DNA of 5,110 nucleotides from Planctomycetota bacterium (lineage in GTDB: Bacteria > Planctomycetota > UBA1135 > GCA-002686595), in NCBI GenBank assembly GCA_016764635.1, contig JAESRM010000013.1, positions 8,969 to 14,078 of the forward strand. The letters are read 5' to 3'. Shown here piece after piece: positions 1-5,000 of the stretch (positions within the stretch are counted from its first letter, which is position 1; each line of letters starts with the position of its first letter). The position numbers and the translations under genes are program-made. Below the pieces are notes generated by a model. It had not been told where the DNA came from, made no database searches, and saw nothing but the letters and a program-made list of their open reading frames with translations.

Positions 1-60
1 GGCCCCTAGGCAAAGCAGCAGCAATGTGGAGAGTGATTTCAAAGGAGTGAAGCTCAGAAC

Positions 61-96
61 GTGCGGAGGGGGGCCGAAAACGGCCTGTGACCGCAC
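61..96 (+). other. Nested stem-loop in upstream region
   Basis: An outer arm GTGCGG (61-66) pairs perfectly with CCGCAC (91-96). Inside it, GGCCG (72-76) pairs perfectly with CGGCC (81-85) around an AAAA loop, and the two stems are separated by a small internal loop. No T tract follows on either strand, so it is not a standard intrinsic terminator. It could be the end structure of an upstream transcript, part of a small RNA or a repeat remnant. The pairing is seen directly; the role is unknown. Confidence 0.4.
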
Positions 97-130
97 AAAT
101 GCAGCGATCGTGGAGAGGCAGGAGACCTCA

Positions 131-154
131 TATAGTGTACCCCGGAATTCGGGG
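131..154 (+). other. TATAGT box followed by CCCCG/CGGGG hairpin
   Basis: TATAGT (131-136) is followed four bases later by CCCCG (140-144), a GAATT loop and CGGGG (150-154). TATAGT resembles a -10 hexamer, but the expected -35 position has no TTGACA-like sequence. The arrangement also recalls short palindromic repeat elements with a GTGTCCCC-type core seen between genes in environmental bacteria; this resemblance is from memory and untested. Promoter and repeat readings are both tentative. Confidence 0.25.
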
Positions 155-313
155 CGAGGCGTGCCACGCAAGCGACCCAGGTGCCCAGCCCGCATGGCCC
201 CCAGCGGGCCCTCCCCCCCCAGGCCCTGGAACCGCATTTGGGACCTTGAAAAGCGCATCCCTCCATCCATGAAAAGTCCTTCAGCGACATCCTAAATCGA
301 CCGACTTTCAAAT

Positions 314-350
314 CGGGACGCTGTCTCTTCGTGGGACACCCCGCGTCCCG
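314..350 (+). promoter_or_regulatory. Leader inverted repeat upstream of first methyltransferase gene
   Basis: CGGGACGC (314-321) and GCGTCCCG (343-350) form a perfect 8-bp inverted repeat with a 21-base loop, ending 36 bases before the ATG at 387. The stem can be extended inside by TGTC (322-325) with GACA (335-338) over a four-C bulge. A competing hairpin, GGGAC (333-337) with GTCCC (345-349), uses part of the same arm, so two structures exclude each other. This could be an operator or a leader-RNA switch. No T tract follows, so simple attenuation by termination is not supported. The role is inference. Confidence 0.35.
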
Positions 351-386
351 TACCATGCCGGCCCAGCCGTCCCCCTTCGCAGCCCC

Positions 387-1547
387 ATGCAGCCCAGCAC
401 CCAGTCCTCCCCCTTCCTCGATCTACCGAACATCCCGGTGCACGTTTGCGTGCTCTGGCCCACGGAGGAAGCCGCGCGTGGCGCCCCGCGCGGCGACATG
501 CAGCTGCTTCTGGATCCGGACACGGGCATGGCGGTCAATCGGGTATTCGATGAAAAGCTGCTGGGCTATGGCGATGGCTACGAGAACTCCCTGGGCTTCT
601 CCGAGTTCTTCCAGGGCTACCTGCAAGGCTTCGCCAAGGACCTGGTCGAGCGCTATTCGCTCAAGGGCAAGCGCGTGATCGAAGTGGGCTGCGGCGACGC
701 GGACTTCCTGCGCCTGATGATTCAACACGGGGCCGCCAGCGGAGTGGGCTTTGATCCCTCCTACCACGAGGATCAACCGACCACCCTCGAGGACGGTCGC
801 ATCGAGATCCGCCGCGAGTATTTCCCCCCCACCGACCAAGCCCTCACCATCGACGCGGACATCCTGGTCTGCCGCCAGGTCTTGGAGCACGTGCCCGACC
901 CCTTGCAATTCCTGCAAACGATTCGCGCAGGCCTTCCCAAGGACCGCCCCACCACCGTGGTCATGGAAGTGCCCAACCTGCCGCCCACGCTCAAGCGTCA
1001 AACCTCGTGGGACATGATCTACGAGCATTGCACATATTTCTCAGCGGGCAGCTTGGCGCGCCTGCTCAGCAAAGCGGGCTTCCGCGTGACCTTCGCCGAA
1101 GAAACCTACGCCAAGCAATTCGTCACCGTGGAAGCCACCACCGATCCCACCGTGACCGACCGCACGCCCGAGTTCGACGACATGGCGGAGCTTCAAGCAG
1201 GCGCCGCCGCCTTCCACGAAGCCTGGACGAAATGCCAGAACTCCTGGATCCAACGTCTCGCCCAGGCCAAGGCCCAGGGCAAGAAAGTCGCCATCTGGGG
1301 AACGGGTGCGCGCGGCATCAACTTCCTCAACTTGGTCGACCCCGAGCGCACCATCCAATGCGCCATCGACATCAATCCCCGCAAGTACGGATTGCACGTG
1401 GCGGGTACGGGCCAGACGGTCTCGCCCCCCGAAGCTTTGCTCGAATACCGACCGGATTTGGTGATCATCATCAACCCGATCTACGAGAAGGAAATCACCG
1501 AAAGCCTGCAGAAACTGGGCCTTAACCCCGAAATCGCCCTAGCCTAA
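387..1547 (+). CDS. Class I SAM-dependent methyltransferase, sugar C-methyltransferase-like, degenerate zinc site
   Basis: This 386-residue cytoplasmic protein has the three-part layout of sugar C-methyltransferases (zinc-binding, Rossmann SAM-binding, C-terminal nucleotide-sugar domain). The SAM domain shows VIEVGCGDADF (97-107), GFDPS (121-125), RQVLEHVPDP (163-172) and MEVPN (193-197). The probable active-site block is WDMIYEHCTYF (208-218), with Y212, E213 and H214, plus H168. The C-terminal domain shows WGTGARG (304-310), AIDINPRKYG (326-335) and RPD (355-357). The N-terminal part follows the family pattern (NIPVHVCVLWPT, then GD..LLLDPDTGMAVN and YENSL), but the CxxC knuckle is D43-P-D-T46, and no first CxxC exists here or in the open frame upstream. 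ATG 387 is the first ATG in frame; GTG at 438 or 450 is possible but would remove conserved sequence. No Shine-Dalgarno is seen. It lies 11 bases from the next gene. The substrate is unknown; a methylated sugar is inferred from context. Confidence 0.85.
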   Translation: MQPSTQSSPFLDLPNIPVHVCVLWPTEEAARGAPRGDMQLLLDPDTGMAVNRVFDEKLLGYGDGYENSLGFSEFFQGYLQGFAKDLVERYSLKGKRVIEVGCGDADFLRLMIQHGAASGVGFDPSYHEDQPTTLEDGRIEIRREYFPPTDQALTIDADILVCRQVLEHVPDPLQFLQTIRAGLPKDRPTTVVMEVPNLPPTLKRQTSWDMIYEHCTYFSAGSLARLLSKAGFRVTFAEETYAKQFVTVEATTDPTVTDRTPEFDDMAELQAGAAAFHEAWTKCQNSWIQRLAQAKAQGKKVAIWGTGARGINFLNLVDPERTIQCAIDINPRKYGLHVAGTGQTVSPPEALLEYRPDLVIIINPIYEKEITESLQKLGLNPEIALA

Positions 1548-1558
1548 GCTGCCCAGCC

Positions 1559-2818
1559 ATGACCACCATTTCCAAAACCGAAGCCGCCCCGGCCCTGTGC
1601 CGCGCCTGCTCAGCACCCCTCGAACACACCTTCGTGGACCTGGGCAAATCGCCCCCGTGCGAGGCTTTCCTGCGCGCCGATCAACTCGAACAAGGCGAGA
1701 CCTTCTACCCCCTGCACGCCCTGGTTTGCAGCAAGTGCTTCCTGGTGCAACTCAAGGACTACGTGGACGCGGACTCGATCTTCGACGACTACGCCTACTT
1801 CAGTTCCTTCTCGGATTCCTGGCTCGAACATGCGCGCCAGTACTGCGCCGACATGACCGAGCGCTTCGCTTTGAACGGCGACAGCTTCTGCGTGGAGGTG
1901 GCTTCGAACGACGGCTACCTGCTGCAAAACTTCGTGCGCGCCAAAATCCGCTGCCTGGGCATCGAGCCCTCGTGGACCGTAGCCGAAGCCGCACTCAAAG
2001 TGGGCGTACCCAGCATTCAAGAGTTCTTTGGTCGCGAGACCGCGCGCAAGGTGCGCGAGGAACACGGCCCCGCCGACCTGATGAGCGCCAACAATGTGGT
2101 GGCCCACGTGCCCGACATCAAGGACTTCGTGGGAGGCTTCCAAGAGCTGCTCAGCCCCGAAGGTGTGGTCACGCTCGAGTTCCCCCACCTGGCGCGCCTC
2201 ATGGATCAGGTGCAATACGACACCATCTACCACGAGCACTTTTCCTACCTGTCCTTCGGCACCCTACTCGGCATCCTGAAAGACCAAGGCTTGACCGTCT
2301 TCGATGTGCAGAAGCTCAAGACCCATGGCGGCTCCCTGCGCGTCTTCGCCCAGCTCACCGGAAGCGGTGTCCAGCCCGTGGAAAAATCGGTCAAGGCCCT
2401 GCTGCAAGAGGAAAAGAATCTCGGCTTCAGAGAGTTACACACCTACCTGCGCTTCACCGAGCTGGTGGAGAAGTCCAAGCGTGAAACCCTCAAATTCCTC
2501 ATTCAAGCCAAGGAAGAGGGCAAGAGCGTCGTGGCCTATGGTGCCCCTGGAAAGGGCAACACCCTGCTCAACTATTGCGGCGTGCGCTCAGATCTGATTG
2601 AATTCGCTGTGGACCGCAACCCGTACAAACACGGGCGCTTCACACCTGGCACGCAAATCCCGATCTTCCCCCCGGAAGCCCTGGAAGAAGCGCGCCCCGA
2701 CTATATTTTTATCCTGCCCTGGAACCTGGAAGCCGAAATTCGCCAGCAGCTATCGTTTGCTCGCGAGTGGGGTGCCAAGTTCGTCATACCGATCCCTGAG
2801 ATCCAGATCCTCGACTGA
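1559..2818 (+). CDS. TylC3/NovU/TcaB9-family sugar C-methyltransferase
   Basis: This protein probably transfers a methyl group from SAM to a carbon, usually C-3, of a nucleotide-activated keto-deoxysugar in the cytoplasm. Its 419 residues match the family's usual 405-420. The N-terminal structural zinc site is complete: C14-RA-C17 and C57-SK-C60. YAYFSS (78-83) follows, then the SAM motif EVASNDGYLL (113-122), GIEP (134-137) and ANNVVAHVPD (177-186). The hallmark catalytic block is DTIYHEHFSYLS (221-232). Y224, E226, H227 and H183 fit the active-site Tyr222, Glu224, His225 and His181 of TcaB9, as I recall that enzyme. HGGSLRVF (256-263), YGAPGKGNT (327-335), VDRNPYKHGR (351-360), PPEAL and LPWN (386-389) mark the C-terminal sugar-nucleotide domain. 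ATG 1559 lies just before the first zinc cysteines. No clear Shine-Dalgarno is present. It sits 11 bases after the first gene and 4 before the nucleotidylyltransferase, in an operon. The exact sugar is not determinable here. Confidence 0.93.
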   Translation: MTTISKTEAAPALCRACSAPLEHTFVDLGKSPPCEAFLRADQLEQGETFYPLHALVCSKCFLVQLKDYVDADSIFDDYAYFSSFSDSWLEHARQYCADMTERFALNGDSFCVEVASNDGYLLQNFVRAKIRCLGIEPSWTVAEAALKVGVPSIQEFFGRETARKVREEHGPADLMSANNVVAHVPDIKDFVGGFQELLSPEGVVTLEFPHLARLMDQVQYDTIYHEHFSYLSFGTLLGILKDQGLTVFDVQKLKTHGGSLRVFAQLTGSGVQPVEKSVKALLQEEKNLGFRELHTYLRFTELVEKSKRETLKFLIQAKEEGKSVVAYGAPGKGNTLLNYCGVRSDLIEFAVDRNPYKHGRFTPGTQIPIFPPEALEEARPDYIFILPWNLEAEIRQQLSFAREWGAKFVIPIPEIQILD

Positions 2819-2822
2819 CCCC

Positions 2823-3599
2823 ATGAAAGTTGTCCTCTTCTGTGGCGGCCTCGGAATGCGCCTGCGCGACTATTCCGACAAGATCCCCAAACCCATGGTG
2901 GAGATCGGTTACCGACCGATTCTCTGGCACGTGATGAAGTACTACGCAGCCTACGGCCACACGGATTTCATCCTGTGCCTGGGCTACAAAGCCGATTACA
3001 TCAAAGACTACTTCGTCAACTACGACGAGTACGTGTCCAACGACTTCGTGCTGAAAAAGGGCGGCAAAATGGAGCTGCTCAACACGGACATCAAAGAGTG
3101 GAACATCACGTTCTGCGACACGGGCATTTCGACCTGCATTGGCGAGCGCCTGCGCCGCGTGCAGCCGCACCTCAAGGGTGAGGAAATGTTCCTGGCCAAC
3201 TACTCGGACAACCTGACGGACTTCCACCTGCCCGACATGATCGAATCCGTGGGCCAATCCGACGCCGTGGCCGGTTTCGTGGCCGTCAAGCCCCCGCACT
3301 CCTTCCACGTGGTCGACATCGCCCCCGACTCCCAGGTCAAGGAACTGCGTGAAACCCGCCATTCAGACCTGTGGGTCAACGGCGGCTACTTCGTGCTCAA
3401 GCAGGAAATCTTCGATCACATGAACAAGGACGAGGAGCTCGTCATCGAGCCCTTTTCCCGCTTGATCGCCAAGAATCAGCTAATAGCCATGAAGTATGAG
3501 GGGTTTTGGCAGAACATGGATACATTCAAGGACCGCACCCTGCTCCACGAAATGCACACGGAAGGCAACGCCCCCTGGCAGATCTGGGACAAAAAGTAA
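2823..3599 (+). CDS. Sugar-1-phosphate nucleotidylyltransferase, glucose-1-phosphate cytidylyltransferase family
   Basis: This 258-residue protein probably activates a hexose-1-phosphate with a nucleoside triphosphate, most likely CTP and glucose-1-phosphate giving CDP-glucose. Its length matches RfbF (about 257). The signature loop is FCGGLGMRL (6-14), then KPMVEIG (23-29) and PILWHVMKYY. WNITFCDTG (93-101), YSDN (127-130), VNGGYF (185-190), IEP (208-210), GFWQNMDT (227-234) and the final APWQIW all match the RfbF pattern. D129 and D233 align with the two metal-binding Asp of the Salmonella enzyme (Asp131 and Asp236, from memory). M12 replaces the usual Thr of GGLGTR, and the EKP motif that holds the sugar is not visible (R176-E-T178 is there), so substrate specificity is less certain than the family. 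ATG 2823 gives the conserved N-terminus, four bases after the previous stop, suggesting translational coupling. No dehydratase (RfbG) follows in the window. Confidence 0.88.
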   Translation: MKVVLFCGGLGMRLRDYSDKIPKPMVEIGYRPILWHVMKYYAAYGHTDFILCLGYKADYIKDYFVNYDEYVSNDFVLKKGGKMELLNTDIKEWNITFCDTGISTCIGERLRRVQPHLKGEEMFLANYSDNLTDFHLPDMIESVGQSDAVAGFVAVKPPHSFHVVDIAPDSQVKELRETRHSDLWVNGGYFVLKQEIFDHMNKDEELVIEPFSRLIAKNQLIAMKYEGFWQNMDTFKDRTLLHEMHTEGNAPWQIWDKK

Positions 3600-3619
3600 G
3601 CTTGCCCAAGACCGCCCCT

Positions 3620-4840
3620 ATGGAACGATGCCGCGCTTCAGGCAGCACCCACCTCGACACCATTCTGGACTTCGGTGAAGTCCCCTTGGCCGACGTACTG
3701 CTGCAATCCAACGATCCCAGCACGCCCGATTCCGGGTACCCGCTCAAGCTGGTTTTCTGCCCCGAGTCCGCCCTGGTTCAAATTGTGGGCGACGTGCCCC
3801 CGGAGATTCTGTGGGGCGGCGATTACCCGTACTACACGTCGGTGAATCCCTCCCTGGTCGCGCACTTCGCGGACGCGGCCCGTGCGATCATGCAGCGCCA
3901 ACCCCTGGGCAAGGACTCCCTGGTCCTGGAAGTGGCCAGCAACGACGGCTACCAGCTGGCTGTCTTCCAAGCAGCCGGAGCCCAAGTCCTGGGCGTCGAC
4001 CCTGCGGAAGGCCCCTGCAAAGTAGCCAACGAAAAGGGCCTCGAAACCCTCTGCCGGCTCTTCGACACCTCCCTGGCCGACGACCTGGTCGCGCAGGGAC
4101 GCTTGGCCGACATCATCGTGGGCAACAACCTGCTCAACCTGATCCCGGACCCCCGCGAGTTCAGTACCTGTATCGACCGTCTGCTCAAACCCGATGGCCT
4201 GTTCGTCATCGAAGTCCCCTACCTGGTCAACACGATTGACCTGGTGGCCTTCGATAACATGTTCCATGCGAACGTGACCTATTGGACCGCGACCTCCCTG
4301 CAACGGGTGTTTTCCCAAGTTGGCCTAGAACTTGTAGACGTGGAAAAACTGGACACCTTCGGAGGTTCTATCCGCGCCTACTTCCGTCGCAACACCGCTC
4401 CGGGCCAAGCTGTCAAAGACATGCTCGCCAACGAAATCGAACGTGGCGTGGACAAGTTCGGGTTCTACGAGGCTTTTGCAGACAAGGCCCGCACCATCCG
4501 GGAGTCCCTGCGCAAATGCTTGATCGAACTGCACCAGGGCGGCCAACGCATCGTGGCCTACGGGGCCGCGGGCGGCATGGCGACCACCCTGCTCAGTTTC
4601 CTAGACCTACCCGAAGGCGTACTCGAGTACGCCGTAGATCTAAGCCCCCACAAACACGGCCGCTGGACCAGCGGCTACCGACTCGAAATCTTCCCGCCCG
4701 AAAAGCTAGCCGAAGACAAACCAGATTACGCGCTACTGCTAGCCTGGAATTTCGAACCCCACGTACTCGAACAACGCGCCGACTACAGGGCCGTAGGCGG
4801 CAAGTTCATAGTGCCCATCCCCGAAGTCCGGATCGTGTAG
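3620..4840 (+). CDS. Methyltransferase-like protein of the TylC3/TcaB9 family with altered active site
   Basis: This 406-residue protein has all three domains of sugar C-methyltransferases and is a paralogue of the second gene. Fold and SAM features are kept: LDFGEVPLAD (16-25), DYPYY (68-72), EVASNDGYQL (104-113), GVDP (125-128), IEVPY (187-191), FGGSIRAYF (247-255), YGAAGG (294-299), VDLSPHKHGRW (309-319), FPPEKL and AWNF. However, the zinc pairs are C4-RA-S7 and C47-PE-S50, each with its second Cys changed to Ser. The hallmark DTIYHEHFSY becomes DNMFHANVTY (202-211), so Tyr, Glu and His are F205, A207 and N208; the active-site His of ANNVxAH is N163; and GKGNT is lost. It may bind SAM and a nucleotide sugar without the usual C-methylation, or do different chemistry. 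ATG 3620 starts just before the zinc motif; TTG 3602 is an alternative adding six residues. It follows the nucleotidylyltransferase by 20 bases and ends the operon. It has no frameshift and looks maintained. Confidence 0.88.
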   Translation: MERCRASGSTHLDTILDFGEVPLADVLLQSNDPSTPDSGYPLKLVFCPESALVQIVGDVPPEILWGGDYPYYTSVNPSLVAHFADAARAIMQRQPLGKDSLVLEVASNDGYQLAVFQAAGAQVLGVDPAEGPCKVANEKGLETLCRLFDTSLADDLVAQGRLADIIVGNNLLNLIPDPREFSTCIDRLLKPDGLFVIEVPYLVNTIDLVAFDNMFHANVTYWTATSLQRVFSQVGLELVDVEKLDTFGGSIRAYFRRNTAPGQAVKDMLANEIERGVDKFGFYEAFADKARTIRESLRKCLIELHQGGQRIVAYGAAGGMATTLLSFLDLPEGVLEYAVDLSPHKHGRWTSGYRLEIFPPEKLAEDKPDYALLLAWNFEPHVLEQRADYRAVGGKFIVPIPEVRIV

Positions 4841-4887
4841 CCCTTGGGCCCAATAGGCAATCAACTCCAGGATTGGGCCCTGTAGGG
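4841..4887 (+). terminator. Hairpin after the last operon gene, possible transcript end
   Basis: GGGCCCAAT (4846-4854) and ATTGGGCCC (4872-4880) are perfect 9-bp inverted arms around a 17-base loop. CCCT (4841-4844) and AGGG (4884-4887) add four more pairs below a small internal loop. It begins immediately after the TAG stop of the last gene, where a terminator or 3'-end-protecting stem is expected. No run of T follows, so it does not meet the usual intrinsic-terminator pattern; it may stabilise the mRNA 3' end or work with Rho. Confidence 0.4.
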
Positions 4888-4897
4888 AGTTAACTCC
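4886..4897. repeat. Perfect 12-bp palindrome GGAGTTAACTCC
   Basis: GGAGTTAACTCC is fully self-complementary and overlaps the base of the preceding hairpin by two bases. A second AACTCC at 4863-4868 lies in that hairpin's loop and could also pair with GGAGTT (4886-4891), giving alternative RNA folds. A dimeric DNA-binding protein site is possible, but the position after the operon gives no clear promoter to regulate. Confidence 0.3.
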
Positions 4898-4910
4898 TGC
4901 GGAGGAACGG

Positions 4911-4938
4911 TTACTCTGCTTGAAAACAAACAGAGAAC
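4911..4938 (+). other. Small imperfect hairpin in trailer
   Basis: CTCTG (4914-4918) pairs with CAGAG (4931-4935), and the stem continues imperfectly past a bulged A (TT at 4911-4912 with AA at 4936-4937). The loop is A-rich (4919-4930). No T tract follows. The function is unknown; it may be part of the 3' end structure or chance. Confidence 0.2.
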
Positions 4939-4948
4939 GATTCGGGTC

Positions 4949-5000
4949 AGTTCACACGAAGACACGAAGGACGCGAAGAACACGAAGTTCTACGTGAACT
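4949..5000. repeat. CACGAAG short tandem repeats bounded by 7-bp inverted repeat
   Basis: CACGAAG occurs at 4955-4961, 4963-4969 and 4981-4987, with a one-base variant CGCGAAG at 4972-4978, giving steps of 8, 9 and 9 bases. The block is bounded by AGTTCAC (4949-4955) and its exact complement GTGAACT (4994-5000). Repeats of this ACACGAAG type are common between genes in Planctomycetota, Verrucomicrobiota and other environmental genomes (from memory), where their function is not known. It is not a CRISPR array: units are far too short and there are no spacers. Confidence 0.6.

Larger units (their letters stand above)
1..386. other. Upstream non-coding region with several inverted repeats
   Basis: I see no convincing gene here. 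Short open frames exist on both strands, but their translations are rich in Pro, Arg, Gly and Ser, have no recognisable domain and overlap one another. The stretch contains a nested stem-loop near 61-96, a short GC hairpin at 140-154, a C-rich hairpin around 201-229 with a run of eight C (213-220), and a perfect 8-bp inverted repeat at 314-350. No strong sigma-70 promoter is visible. A TTGAAA at 246-251 has only a poor -10 match 17 bases downstream (ATGAAA), and a TATAGT at 131-136 lacks a -35 partner. The operon promoter is probably in this region but I cannot place it. Confidence 0.6.

Noticed and set aside
10..19. GCAAAGCAGC repeated at 5070-5079 as possible cassette-flanking direct repeats
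   Set aside because: It is only 10 bases, with no further identity on either side. A chance match between two non-coding stretches of this size is quite possible, and there is no transposase or integrase.
213..220. Run of eight C as a phase-variable tract
   Set aside because: It lies about 170 bases before the first gene in non-coding DNA and is not clearly within a promoter, so there is no evidence it affects expression.
26..356. Possible small genes of 61-100 residues on both strands in the upstream region
   Set aside because: Their translations are low-complexity Pro/Arg/Gly/Ser sequence, they overlap each other on both strands, and none has a domain or a ribosome site.
423..1028. Long open frame on the minus strand (201 residues) opposite the first methyltransferase gene
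   Set aside because: It is antisense to a clearly conserved gene, and its composition is what high-GC shadow frames give. It has no recognisable motif. The same holds for long minus-strand frames at 1610-2239, 2784-3362 and 3638-4318.
2598..2822. N-terminal extension of the nucleotidylyltransferase from ATG 2598
   Set aside because: It would overlap the second methyltransferase gene by over 200 bases, and the added residues have no family similarity. ATG 2823 gives the conserved N-terminus and normal length.
3506..3619. N-terminal extension of the fourth gene from ATG 3506
   Set aside because: It overlaps the end of the nucleotidylyltransferase, and the extra 38 residues are out-of-frame readings of that gene. 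ATG 3620 sits right before the zinc motif.
4949..5000. CRISPR array
   Set aside because: The repeated units are 7-9 bases with no unique spacers, and there are no cas genes.
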